A stretch of DNA of 7,746 nucleotides, taken from assembly GCA_002500665.1 (NCBI GenBank), contig DLRY01000066.1, positions 3,881 to 11,626 of the forward strand, given 5' to 3'. The translations under genes were made by a program, and so were the position numbers. Origin of the DNA: Opitutia bacterium UBA7876 (GTDB lineage: Bacteria; Verrucomicrobiota; Verrucomicrobiia; Opitutales; Seribacteraceae). The notes beneath the pieces are model-generated. The model saw nothing but the letters and a program-made list of their open reading frames with translations, was not told where the DNA came from and did no database searches. Shown piece by piece: positions 1-6,524 of this stretch (positions are counted from its first letter, which is position 1; each line of letters begins with the position of its first letter).

Positions 1-336
1 GCCGCCTTTCTGCAGAAAATCACCGAGGCCTATCAAAGAGACCCCGATCTGTCCAACCTTCTTCTCGACGACTACTTCAAGGGATGCATCGACAAATATC
101 AGGCGAACTGGAGAAAGGTGGTTTCACTTGCGGTTGCCTACGGTGTACCGGCACCCACATTCTCCTCGGCTCTGTCTTATTATGATGGCTATAGAAACGA
201 CAGGCTTCCCCAAAATCTGCTTCAGGCACAGAGGGATTATTTCGGGGCCCATACCTATGAGAGGACAGATGAACCCCGGGGCAGTTACTTCCATCTCGAC
301 TGGCTTGACCCCCAGCGCCCGGAGGAGGCAATCTAG
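1..336 (+). CDS. gnd: 6-phosphogluconate dehydrogenase, decarboxylating (C-terminal fragment, 5' end outside window)
   Basis: This is the last 111 residues of a protein read in frame from base 1 to the TAG at 334-336. Gnd oxidises and decarboxylates 6-phosphogluconate to ribulose 5-phosphate with NADP+ in the cytoplasmic pentose phosphate pathway. The fragment is recognisable from YQANWRKVVSLAV, the family signature PTFSSALSYYDGYR (fragment residues 52-65), and the C-terminal tail QRDYFGAHTYER (77-88). In characterised dimeric 6PGDH, an Arg and a His of this tail reach into the partner subunit's active site to bind substrate; the equivalents here are R78 and H84. The last residues after FHLDW (WLDPQRPEEAI) are a short extension with no obvious role. 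The gene ends 6 bases from the gmk stop codon, so the two genes converge. The start, N-terminal NADP domain and promoter lie left of the window. Confidence 0.95.
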   Translation, partial: AAFLQKITEAYQRDPDLSNLLLDDYFKGCIDKYQANWRKVVSLAVAYGVPAPTFSSALSYYDGYRNDRLPQNLLQAQRDYFGAHTYERTDEPRGSYFHLDWLDPQRPEEAI

Positions 337-342
337 CTAGGC

Positions 343-948
343 CTATTTCTCGGACTGGTTAAATTCCGAGCACTGTAGGTAGTACTCCTTAAGCCTACGG
401 TAGTCTTCCTCCCGCTCGCCCGATTCGAGGACAAGGTCGAATTGATCCTTTTTCTCGATTTCGGCCACGGCTGTGGCCATTCGCCTTTCGATTTCATCTT
501 CGTCGTCCGTACCCCTTCCCTCCAATCTGGCCCTCAATTGATCTAGGGAGTGCGGTAAAATGAAAACGCTGAAAACACCCCCCCGCAATGCCTCATGCTC
601 TTCTGAAAACTTCTTTAGCGAGAAGGCCCCGTTCACATCGATATTAAGCAGGTAATCGTTTCCCGCTCGTCCACCGGCACGGGAAAGAATCGATTGCTTC
701 AGCGTACCATAGAGGTTCCCGTGAACGCGTTCATGTTCAATGAAGGCTCCTTCGTCAAACTTTCTCAAGAATTCCTCCTCACTCATGAAATAGTAGTCGT
801 CCCCCGGAGTCTCCCCTACCCTAGGTTTCCTTGTAGTGGCGGTCACGACCCTGCTGACCGTCCCATCGAACTCTGACAGGAGGCGATCGCACAAAGTTGT
901 CTTGCCGACTCCGGCCGGTCCCGATATGACGAAAACGATTCCCTTCAT
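343..948 (-). CDS. gmk: Guanylate kinase
   Basis: Gmk phosphorylates GMP to GDP with ATP in the cytoplasm, feeding GTP and dGTP pools. The 201-residue product is near the usual family length of about 205. Visible motifs are the Walker A loop GPAGVGKTT (residues 10-18), the GMP-binding TTRKPRVGE (38-46), E71 and Y80 in FIEHERVHGNLYGT, which match GMP-contacting positions, the core strand NIDVNGA (102-108), and the lid RLEGRGTDDEDEIERRM. The C-terminal part is less typical: the usual xVVNDD-like segment after FD reads FDLVLESGERE. The frame begins GTG-ATG at 951-946. I chose the ATG at 948, which gives the usual short lead before the first beta strand; GTG at 951 would add one residue. No good Shine-Dalgarno sequence is visible. 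It is the last gene of the minus-strand cluster, 15 bases after the membrane-protein gene, and no intrinsic terminator follows it. Confidence 0.95.
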   Translation of the reverse strand: MKGIVFVISGPAGVGKTTLCDRLLSEFDGTVSRVVTATTRKPRVGETPGDDYYFMSEEEFLRKFDEGAFIEHERVHGNLYGTLKQSILSRAGGRAGNDYLLNIDVNGAFSLKKFSEEHEALRGGVFSVFILPHSLDQLRARLEGRGTDDEDEIERRMATAVAEIEKKDQFDLVLESGEREEDYRRLKEYYLQCSEFNQSEK

Positions 949-963
949 CACTTCTGCTTAATC

Positions 964-1503
964 TCAGTAACTGAAGGAAAGGGTGAGCAGGATTAACCCG
1001 CACCCGAAAACAAGGCCACCGAAGCCGAATGCTCTGGTTGGCTTGTCGAAAAGCCAACCGAAAAAATCGCGCAACCTGAAGGGCCACGCTCCAAGATACA
1101 GGGAGAGGAGAATCACCACATAGATCAGCGAAACGAGGAAAAGCCTTGTTGAGGGTTCCTGAAGAAAGGCCGCATCCAATACCTCTCTGGAATAAAAAAG
1201 CACAAGGATACAGAGTGCCCTCACGGCGAGAAAATCCTTCACAAAAAGGTAGGACAACACGGCCACTGCCGATGCCAAACCTCCAATCAATACTTTGTAT
1301 TCACCGAAATCCGCATCGCTGAGGTTTTGAACGTGGCGATGGAGGAACCAACCCAGACCCAGTGCGAGCAGGATGATCGAAAGCTTTTGCGACCGCGGAA
1401 ACTTCTGAACCATTTCGTTCAAGACAGGTTGTCTCAGCAGAAATACGGCACCAAGGGAGAGTAGAATTGCGGAGGACAGGAGCGAATATTCAAAAAGATT
1501 CAT
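964..1503 (-). CDS. Multi-pass membrane protein of unknown function
   Basis: This is a 179-residue, strongly hydrophobic protein that I cannot assign to a named family. By eye there are five or six membrane segments, at about residues 5-23, 41-55, 69-88, 90-104, 120-139 and 159-177. Two short polar loops separate them: RQPVLNEMVQKFPRSQK (24-40) and HRHVQNLSDADFGEYK (55-70). The second, with its acidic ADFGEYK stretch, is the most distinctive part and the best handle for a homology search. There is no recognisable transporter, protease or signalling motif, and no cleavable signal peptide is evident. The ATG at 1503 lies only 2 bases past the miaB stop codon, and the stop at 964 is 15 bases before gmk. 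It is therefore very probably cotranscribed and perhaps translationally coupled. The bases before its start are AT-rich with no clear Shine-Dalgarno. The gene is credible by length, hydrophobic pattern and tight packing; its function is unknown. Confidence 0.8.
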   Translation of the reverse strand: MNLFEYSLLSSAILLSLGAVFLLRQPVLNEMVQKFPRSQKLSIILLALGLGWFLHRHVQNLSDADFGEYKVLIGGLASAVAVLSYLFVKDFLAVRALCILVLFYSREVLDAAFLQEPSTRLFLVSLIYVVILLSLYLGAWPFRLRDFFGWLFDKPTRAFGFGGLVFGCGLILLTLSFSY

Positions 1504-1505
1504 AT

Positions 1506-2855
1506 TTATTTATTTTCTGCACTAAGCGTGGAAGCACTTGCATCCACAACCCGGACGTCGAGCAGGGAACCAATCAAGTCGGTCGTGCCCTCGAAGACGA
1601 CGTTCCTGAAGCACTTGGTGCGACCCATGAGTTTTCCTTCTCCCTTTCTTGCCGTTCCTTCTACCAAAACCTCCATGGACGTCCCAACCAGTCGCTTGTT
1701 GGAGGCAAGGGACTGAGCTCCGAGCAGGGAAAGAAGCTCCTGATTTCTACTCTCCTTGACTCGCTGTGGCACCTTGTCCGCGAACTCGGCCGCCGGGGTT
1801 CCCGTCCTTTCGCTGTACTTGAAGATAAAGCCCATCTCGAAACCGCTGGCAGCGAAAGCCTCCTTGGTGAGCTGAAAGTCTTCCTCGGTCTCACCGGGAA
1901 ACCCTACGATCACGTCGGTGCTAAGCCTCATGCTTGGGATTGCCTCCCTCAATTTGCAGACAACATCCAGGAAACGCTCGATGGAATAGGGTCGCTTCAT
2001 TGCCTTGAGAATACGGTTGGATCCGCTCTGCATGGGCAAATGGGCATAGGAACCAAGCTTTGGAAGGCGACCGAATGCATCGATAAGATCATTCCCGAAT
2101 GAAGTCGGATGCGGAGAAGTAAACCGTATGCGCTCGATGCCCTCTATCTCATGAATGGTTTCGAGCAGCTGCACGAAAGGGGATTTACCCTCCTTACTGG
2201 GAAGCATTCCTCTCCCGTATGCATTGACGATCTGGCCCAGCAAAGTGACTTCCCGAACCCCTCCGGCCGCCAGAGACCGGACCTCCATCGCAATCTCCTG
2301 AATGGACCTGTATCTTTCTTTGCCACGAGTCTTAGGGACGATACAGAAGGCGCATTTCATATTGCATCCCTGCATGATCGACACGAAAGCGGTTACTTTA
2401 TCCCCATCTTCATGCAGATGCTCTGAAATCTCGTTTTGCGAACCGGTCTCTTCGTCGATCTCAATTATGGCTCGGGACGAGGAACGGTCGGTCGTCGTCG
2501 AGACGGTCAGGTCGTCGAGATAATCCGGTAGGCGATGGAATTTCTGGGTGCCGACGATCAGGTCGAGATCGGGAAGGCGGTCGATAAGGCTTTCGCCCCT
2601 GTTCTGAGCCATACAGCCCATAATACCGAGGATGAATCTCGGGTTTTTTCTTTTCCGGGCCGCAACATTGCCAGCTTTGCCAATGGCCTTTTGTTCAGCC
2701 TGATCGCGAACGCTGCAGGTATTGAGCAAAACGATGTCGGCCTTGTCTTCATGATCCACGATGGCATAGCCTCTCTCCTGAAGCTTGAAGGCAACGGCTT
2801 CGGAATCCCTCTGGTTCATTTGACAGCCGTATGTCTTGATGAATACCCGATTCAT
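1506..2855 (-). CDS. miaB: tRNA-2-methylthio-N6-dimethylallyladenosine synthase (radical SAM methylthiotransferase)
   Basis: MiaB converts i6A to ms2i6A at position 37 of tRNAs reading UNN codons, using S-adenosylmethionine and two [4Fe-4S] clusters. The 449-residue protein shows the full family layout. An N-terminal methylthiotransferase domain carries three cluster cysteines: C11 in KTYGCQMN, C47 in NTCSVR and C81 in IMGCMAQ. The radical-SAM CxxxCxxC motif is GCNMKCAFC (C164, C168, C171). Further family motifs are TSPHP (247-251), HLPMQSGSNRILKAMKR (272-288) and STDVIVGFPGETEEDF (312-327). A C-terminal TRAM domain spans about 382-443. The spacing of the first three cysteines fits MiaB better than RimO or MtaB. 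One small oddity is LLGQIVNAYG (205-214), where many MiaB proteins have LLGQNVNSY. It sits 33 bases after the HAD gene and 2 bases before the membrane-protein gene, inside the minus-strand cluster. No strong Shine-Dalgarno precedes the ATG. Confidence 0.97.
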   Translation of the reverse strand: MNRVFIKTYGCQMNQRDSEAVAFKLQERGYAIVDHEDKADIVLLNTCSVRDQAEQKAIGKAGNVAARKRKNPRFILGIMGCMAQNRGESLIDRLPDLDLIVGTQKFHRLPDYLDDLTVSTTTDRSSSRAIIEIDEETGSQNEISEHLHEDGDKVTAFVSIMQGCNMKCAFCIVPKTRGKERYRSIQEIAMEVRSLAAGGVREVTLLGQIVNAYGRGMLPSKEGKSPFVQLLETIHEIEGIERIRFTSPHPTSFGNDLIDAFGRLPKLGSYAHLPMQSGSNRILKAMKRPYSIERFLDVVCKLREAIPSMRLSTDVIVGFPGETEEDFQLTKEAFAASGFEMGFIFKYSERTGTPAAEFADKVPQRVKESRNQELLSLLGAQSLASNKRLVGTSMEVLVEGTARKGEGKLMGRTKCFRNVVFEGTTDLIGSLLDVRVVDASASTLSAENK

Positions 2856-2888
2856 AGGCAGACAAGGCTATACGAACGCTTTTTGTGG

Positions 2889-3536
2889 TCAATCGAGAAC
2901 CCGTGCCGGGACCTGAAGCAAGTCATCGATCAATGGATGCCCTGATCGAGCCAGAACGGCTTCAGAGTTATGACCGCGTGTATACAGGAGGCAATTGGCC
3001 TTCAACCCGTTGGCAATTTCCCCGTCGTGATTGGTATCTCCGACCAGCAAAATCTCGCTCGGGGAAAGATTGATTTCCTTGAAATGCGATCGAGAAATTT
3101 CTGTCTTTCCGCTCGCCTGTATGTGAGAAACACCCTGCACTTGATTGAAATAACAGGGTAACCCGAATTCACTCACGAAATGCCTAAGGTCCGAGGTCTT
3201 CGATGCCGAGAGGATGGATTGGCCGATTCCCGCGCCCTTAAGGGATTCAAGAGCTTTCAAAGAGTTCGGCTGCAAATCGCATGAACGCCAGGATTCACGG
3301 TAGCGCCTAATAAATTCCGCTGAAATCCGTTCATGAATGCGGTTATCCTTCGGAAAACCGATTTTTTCGTAGTAAGATCGAACGGGGAATTGAAAATTCT
3401 CCCGATAGAACTCTAAGGAGACGGAGGGTATCGAAAGTTCGAGCAATAACTCGTTGACGATGGAAACGCACAACTCCCCATCGTTGATTAAGGTACCGTT
3501 CCAGTCCCAGATTACGTGTTTGATCCCACTCGACAT
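2889..3536 (-). CDS. HAD-superfamily hydrolase, phosphoglycolate-phosphatase-like
   Basis: The 215-residue protein has the haloacid dehalogenase layout. Motif I is VIWDWNGTLIND with the nucleophile D11. Motif II is the serine in SILSAS (S110), motif III is K144 in ASGKTEI, and motif IV is ILLVGDTNHDGE with D167 and D171. A helical cap insertion (about residues 18-85) follows motif I, as in the Gph/PGP subfamily. Such proteins usually remove phosphate from small metabolites in the cytoplasm; the substrate cannot be read from sequence. In motif I the second aspartate, normally the acid/base, is asparagine (N13). DWNGT variants do occur in annotated HAD proteins, but the change could slow hydrolysis or shift the reaction. 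The ATG at 3536 overlaps the methyltransferase stop as TGATG, indicating translational coupling; a GTG at 3539 would give a GTGA overlap instead. miaB follows 33 bases downstream. Confidence 0.88.
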   Translation of the reverse strand: MSSGIKHVIWDWNGTLINDGELCVSIVNELLLELSIPSVSLEFYRENFQFPVRSYYEKIGFPKDNRIHERISAEFIRRYRESWRSCDLQPNSLKALESLKGAGIGQSILSASKTSDLRHFVSEFGLPCYFNQVQGVSHIQASGKTEISRSHFKEINLSPSEILLVGDTNHDGEIANGLKANCLLYTRGHNSEAVLARSGHPLIDDLLQVPARVLD

Positions 3537-3970
3537 CACGCCTCCTGCTGTTTTTCGTGCTCCAGAAGCCTTTGTTTTCTGTCTGCAGACCAGCGGTATC
3601 CACCAAGAGATCCGTTAGAGCGGATAACACGATGACAAGGTATGAGCAAGGCAATGGGATTACGTGCAATGGTAGAGGCTACGGCACGGTACGCCTGCGG
3701 TCTTCCGAGCATGCATGCGATATCCCCATAACTCGCCGTTTGTCCGCTTTTTATGGTACTGACGGCTTGCCAAGTTCGAAGCTGAAAATCAGTCCCGGAG
3801 GGCTTCAGTGGATGATCGGAGAGGGAATCGGTTATATCATCGAGCGAAGAAACTTGAGCTTCTATTGGGATTTCGAACTCATTTGCGTCTCCGAAGCGGG
3901 CTGAAATGACGTTTTCATTCCTGAAAATAACCAACAAGGCTCCAAAAGCCGTCAGGAAGATCTTTTGCAT
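3536..3970 (-). CDS. Methylated-DNA--[protein]-cysteine S-methyltransferase (MGMT/Ogt/Ada-C type)
   Basis: This is a suicide DNA-repair protein that transfers the alkyl group of O6-methylguanine (and O4-methylthymine) to its own cysteine. The 144-residue protein has the active-site motif IPCHRV with acceptor C112. It also has the helix-turn-helix part SYGDIACMLGRPQAYRAVAST, in which R96 is the likely arginine finger that pushes out the damaged base, N104 in ARNPIALL (an Asn hinge position), and the trailing GSLGGYRWSADRKQRLLEHE. This last segment reads like the C-terminal domain of Ada rather than the shorter Ogt tail. The N-terminal ribonuclease-H-like domain (about 1-55) is small, so the protein is shorter than E. 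coli Ogt (about 171). The ATG at 3970 puts the first beta strand (FLTAFGALLVIF) at the usual place, and no better start precedes the in-frame stop at 4037-4039. It is the first gene of the minus-strand cluster and divergent from recA. Gene symbol withheld because ogt and ada-type cannot be separated. Confidence 0.93.
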   Translation of the reverse strand: MQKIFLTAFGALLVIFRNENVISARFGDANEFEIPIEAQVSSLDDITDSLSDHPLKPSGTDFQLRTWQAVSTIKSGQTASYGDIACMLGRPQAYRAVASTIARNPIALLIPCHRVIRSNGSLGGYRWSADRKQRLLEHEKQQEA

Positions 3971-4017
3971 GATGCTGTAAACGATATTTTTAGATAAAAA
4001 GTCAAATTTTAACGGAT

Positions 4018-4026
4018 TAAGGAGGA
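4018..4026 (+). promoter_or_regulatory. Strong Shine-Dalgarno sequence upstream of the recA leader ORF
   Basis: TAAGGAGGA is a near-perfect complement of the 16S rRNA 3' end and the best ribosome-binding site in the window. It lies 57 bases before the recA ATG, too far to serve that start directly. It is 6 bases from a TTG at 4033 and 12 from an ATG at 4039, both in the same short frame. It therefore appears to drive a leader peptide, or to load ribosomes that reinitiate at recA. Confidence 0.55.
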
Positions 4027-4032
4027 AACGGC

Positions 4033-4062
4033 TTGATTATGATTAGAGAGCAAGCAGAGTAG
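4033..4062 (+). CDS. Possible recA leader peptide (7-9 codons)
   Basis: A very short frame opens with TTG at 4033 or ATG at 4039 and ends at TAG 4060-4062. It encodes MIMIREQAE, or MIREQAE from the ATG. The only support is the strong Shine-Dalgarno at 4018-4026 directly before it and the absence of a comparable site before recA. It is out of frame with recA and stops 20 bases before the recA ATG, a distance compatible with reinitiation. The peptide shows no run of a single amino acid typical of an attenuator. It may be a translated leader, a chance frame, or part of an untranslated leader structure. Confidence is low. Confidence 0.3.
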   Translation: MIMIREQAE

Positions 4063-4082
4063 AGCCTCCAATTAGTTTGATC

Positions 4083-5144
4083 ATGTCCAAAAATACAGCA
4101 ACCGATAAAAAGAAACCTCCCACGAACCCGGACTTGGATTTAGCGGTCCAGGGCATCAACAAGAAATTTGGCGAAGGCGCCCTGATGAGGCTTGGAGACG
4201 CTACCAAGATGAATGTTTCCGTCATTTCCACCGGATCCATCGCTATCGATCTCGCCCTTGGGGCTGGCGGTTTGCCAAGAGGCCGAATCGTCGAGATATA
4301 CGGGCCGGAGGCATCCGGAAAGACTACATTCTGTCTTAGTGTTATTGCAGAGGCCCAGAGGAACGGCGGAAATGCCGTTTTCGTAGACGTCGAGCATGCC
4401 CTCGATCCCAGGTATGCGAAAATAGTAGGCGTAGACCTGGACAACCTAATGGTATCCCAGCCTGAAAGCGGTGAAGACGCCCTGAACATAACCGAAACCC
4501 TCATCCGCTCGGGAGCCATCGACGTCATTGTGGTCGATTCAGTGGCCGCTTTGGTCTCAAGGCAAGAACTGGATGGCCAGATGGGAGATACGACCGTAGG
4601 TCTTCAAGCCAGAATGATGAGTCAGGCCATGAGACGGCTGACCGCTGCCATATCCAAGACGAACTGCGTCTGCATCTTCACCAACCAGATCAGGGAAAAG
4701 ATCGGTGTAATGTTCGGGAGTCCCGAGACCACTCCTGGTGGAAGGGCCCTCAAATTTTTCTGCTCGATTAGGATGGACATAAGAAGAATTGGTCAAATCA
4801 AGGAATCGACTGGAACCGTAACTGGCTCAAGGACAAGGCTTAAGGTTGTTAAGAACAAAGTTGCTCCACCCTTTACGGCCTGTGAATTCGATATCATGTA
4901 CGACGAAGGTATTTCCCGGACGGGTTCCGTTCTCGATCTTGGAATCGAACACAAGATTCTGGCCAAGAAAGGAGCATGGATATCCTATGACGGAGATCTT
5001 ATTGGGCAAGGTCGAGAAGCCGCCAAGCAAGCCTTGGCACAAGATCCCAAACTTATGGCCGAGATTACGGACGCAATACTCGAGAAAGTTCAGGTTACCG
5101 TTGGAGACGTCCTTGCTCAGGGTCAGGATGAAGAGACCGACTGA
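4083..5144 (+). CDS. recA: Recombinase RecA
   Basis: RecA forms ATP-dependent filaments on single-stranded DNA, carries out homologous pairing and strand exchange, and usually triggers LexA self-cleavage. The 353-residue protein matches the family length. Visible features are the N-terminal signature KKFGEGALMRLGD (27-39), Walker A GPEASGKT (74-81), catalytic E104 in VEHALDP, Walker B DVIVVD (147-152), DNA-binding loop L1 near DGQMGDTTVG (164-173), MMSQAMRRL (178-186), loop L2 IGVMFGSPETTPGGRALKF (207-225), and the core strand DIRRIG (232-237). The C-terminal tail ends in the short acidic GQDEETD, less acidic than in E. coli. I chose the ATG at 4083; a TTG at 4077 would add Met-Ile only. No Shine-Dalgarno lies immediately upstream, so initiation may depend on ribosomes from the leader ORF. 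mnmE follows after 24 bases, so readthrough is likely. Confidence 0.98.
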   Translation: MSKNTATDKKKPPTNPDLDLAVQGINKKFGEGALMRLGDATKMNVSVISTGSIAIDLALGAGGLPRGRIVEIYGPEASGKTTFCLSVIAEAQRNGGNAVFVDVEHALDPRYAKIVGVDLDNLMVSQPESGEDALNITETLIRSGAIDVIVVDSVAALVSRQELDGQMGDTTVGLQARMMSQAMRRLTAAISKTNCVCIFTNQIREKIGVMFGSPETTPGGRALKFFCSIRMDIRRIGQIKESTGTVTGSRTRLKVVKNKVAPPFTACEFDIMYDEGISRTGSVLDLGIEHKILAKKGAWISYDGDLIGQGREAAKQALAQDPKLMAEITDAILEKVQVTVGDVLAQGQDEETD

Positions 5145-5168
5145 CTCTTTCAGTCTCCCTTGTGAGCA

Positions 5169-6524
5169 ATGACGGACACCATCATTGCTCAATCCACCCC
5201 TTCCGGGCAGTCTGCGCTCGCTCTTCTGAGGATATCGGGAACGCTTTGCCCTAAAATTGCGGCTGAGGCTCTTGCACTACCCTACCCTACCCCGCGCACA
5301 AGCTATCTCAGGGACTATCTGGATGGAGAATCGCATGAAATGCTCGATCAGGTACTGGTTGTTTTTTTTGCGGAAGGAAATTCCTTCACCGGAGAACCAA
5401 CTCTTGAGATTTCCTGTCATGGCAACGATCTGATTGTTTCAAAAATAATTCAGGACTTGATTCGCCGCGGTTGCAGGATTGCCTTTCCGGGTGAATTCTC
5501 AAAGCGAGCTTTTCTCTCCGGCCGCATCGACCTAACCCAAGCCGAATCCATCGCCGAACTAATTTCGGCCAAAAGCGAAGCCGAACTAAAAATCGCCCGA
5601 TTTAACCTCAAGGGAATGCTTAGCCGCAGATTCGCTGACTTGCAGGATGCAATCCTTGACCTACAGGCCAAACTCGAGGCCTCCATAGACTTTCCCGAAG
5701 ATGATATCGACGAAGAGAAAAAAGATAGCCTCCATTTATTACTTAATTCTATTCTCACGGAAATCAACCGTATGATTTCATCTTCCACAAAGAAAACAAC
5801 GCTCTCAAATGCTCTCAAAGTAGTACTGATAGGATCACCAAATGCGGGAAAAAGCACACTTTTCAACGGCATGCTAGGGCAACATCGAGCAATCGTAAGT
5901 GACTCCCCCGGAACGACAAGAGATTATATTTCAAAGGAATTGACGATCGGTGAATTTAGAGTAGAGCTCATCGACTGTGCCGGTATCAGAAAAGCTGAAA
6001 CAGATACCGAAAGACTAGGCGTGGACATGGCACTCGAATTACTGGATGAAGCATCCATCATCCTGTTCGTTATCGATCGCTCGGTCCCCTACCCTAAGGA
6101 ATTAAACGAAATGGTCATCGATCGATTAAGGGACAAGAACGTTATCCTCATTGAAAATAAAGCTGACCTTCCTCCAGATCCTTCCTCCCGCGATAATCCC
6201 GATATAGAGGATAACATCACTCTATGTGCTCATGATCAAAGTGATTTATCCAGGTTATTCGATCAAGTGCTGAACCTGCTTTCAAAAATCTATCCAGATG
6301 ACCCATCTAAGGACCTAATTGTAAATGAAAGACATTCCGCCCTTCTTAAATATGCTGCTGACCACATTGTTGAAGCACTTCAAAGGTTATCATCGTCGGA
6401 CGGTAACGAATTCGTTCTACAGGAATTGAACCTTTCACGGGAATACCTTGACGAGATCATAGGAATCAAAACCAATGAGGACGTTCTAGATAAATTGTTC
6501 GGTCAATTCTGTATAGGAAAATGA
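5169..6524 (+). CDS. mnmE: tRNA uridine-5-carboxymethylaminomethyl(34) synthesis GTPase MnmE
   Basis: MnmE works with MnmG to install carboxymethylaminomethyl at wobble U34 of certain tRNAs, using GTP, methylene-THF, FAD and glycine. The 451-residue protein matches the E. coli length (454). An N-terminal folate-binding domain (about 1-118) begins TIIAQSTPSGQSALALLRISG and includes PTLEISCHGND and PGEFSKRAFLSGRIDLTQAE. A helical domain holds an inserted Ras-like G domain: G1 GSPNAGKS (222-229), G2 TTRD (249-252), G3 DCAG (269-272) and G4 NKAD (330-333). The protein ends in the family-defining FCIGK with the catalytic-site cysteine C448. The G-domain motifs are all intact. The ATG at 5169 puts the conserved N-terminal strand at residue 4; the ribosome-binding site is weak. 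The stop overlaps the mnmG start as ATGA, consistent with coupled synthesis of two complex partners. Base composition appears more AT-rich than in the genes to the left. Confidence 0.98.
   Translation: MTDTIIAQSTPSGQSALALLRISGTLCPKIAAEALALPYPTPRTSYLRDYLDGESHEMLDQVLVVFFAEGNSFTGEPTLEISCHGNDLIVSKIIQDLIRRGCRIAFPGEFSKRAFLSGRIDLTQAESIAELISAKSEAELKIARFNLKGMLSRRFADLQDAILDLQAKLEASIDFPEDDIDEEKKDSLHLLLNSILTEINRMISSSTKKTTLSNALKVVLIGSPNAGKSTLFNGMLGQHRAIVSDSPGTTRDYISKELTIGEFRVELIDCAGIRKAETDTERLGVDMALELLDEASIILFVIDRSVPYPKELNEMVIDRLRDKNVILIENKADLPPDPSSRDNPDIEDNITLCAHDQSDLSRLFDQVLNLLSKIYPDDPSKDLIVNERHSALLKYAADHIVEALQRLSSSDGNEFVLQELNLSREYLDEIIGIKTNEDVLDKLFGQFCIGK

Larger units (their letters stand above)
3971..4082. 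promoter_or_regulatory. Divergent control region between the methyltransferase operon and recA
   Basis: These 112 bases are the only sizeable gap in the window. The left half (about 3980-4020) is very AT-rich, with runs such as ATATTTTTAGATAAAAAG, as expected for promoters firing both ways. On the minus strand a TTGACT hexamer (complement of 4000-4005) is a possible -35 for the methyltransferase, but no good -10 lies 16-18 bases downstream. On the plus strand I see no convincing sigma-70 pair. There is no E. coli-type LexA box (CTG-N10-CAG) and no Bacillus-type GAAC-N4-GTTC box. Any SOS operator in this lineage must therefore have another form or be absent. The right half (4018-4082) is the recA leader, holding a strong Shine-Dalgarno and a mini-ORF. 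Promoter role is inferred from position and composition. Confidence 0.6.

Noticed and set aside
205..310. Other frames within the gnd end and the minus-strand 84-codon frame at 77-331.
   Set aside because: The gnd reading frame with its YFGAHTYER tail fully explains this segment; the alternatives have no motif or start context.
333..345. Overlapping short palindromes CTAGCTAG and TAGGCCTA at the gnd-gmk junction.
   Set aside because: They arise from two facing TAG stop codons; too short to argue for a protein-binding site.
349..370. Inverted repeat CTCGGA / TCCGAG at the gnd-gmk tail-to-tail junction, considered as a bidirectional terminator.
   Set aside because: The stem is only 6 bp with a 10-base loop, lies inside the gmk coding sequence, and no T-run follows on either strand.
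1467..2102. A 211-codon open frame on the plus strand opposite miaB.
   Set aside because: It lies almost wholly antisense to a clear miaB whose cysteine motifs are all in frame, has no ribosome-binding site, and reads as low-complexity, family-less protein. The same holds for the plus-strand frames at 2109-2426 and 2535-2945.
3971..4020. LexA/SOS box upstream of recA.
   Set aside because: No CTG-N10-CAG or GAAC-N4-GTTC palindrome is present; I cannot name an operator from sequence alone.
4043..4528. A 161-codon open frame on the minus strand across the recA start.
   Set aside because: It overlaps the conserved recA N-terminal half, including Walker A, and has no recognisable motifs; a shadow frame.
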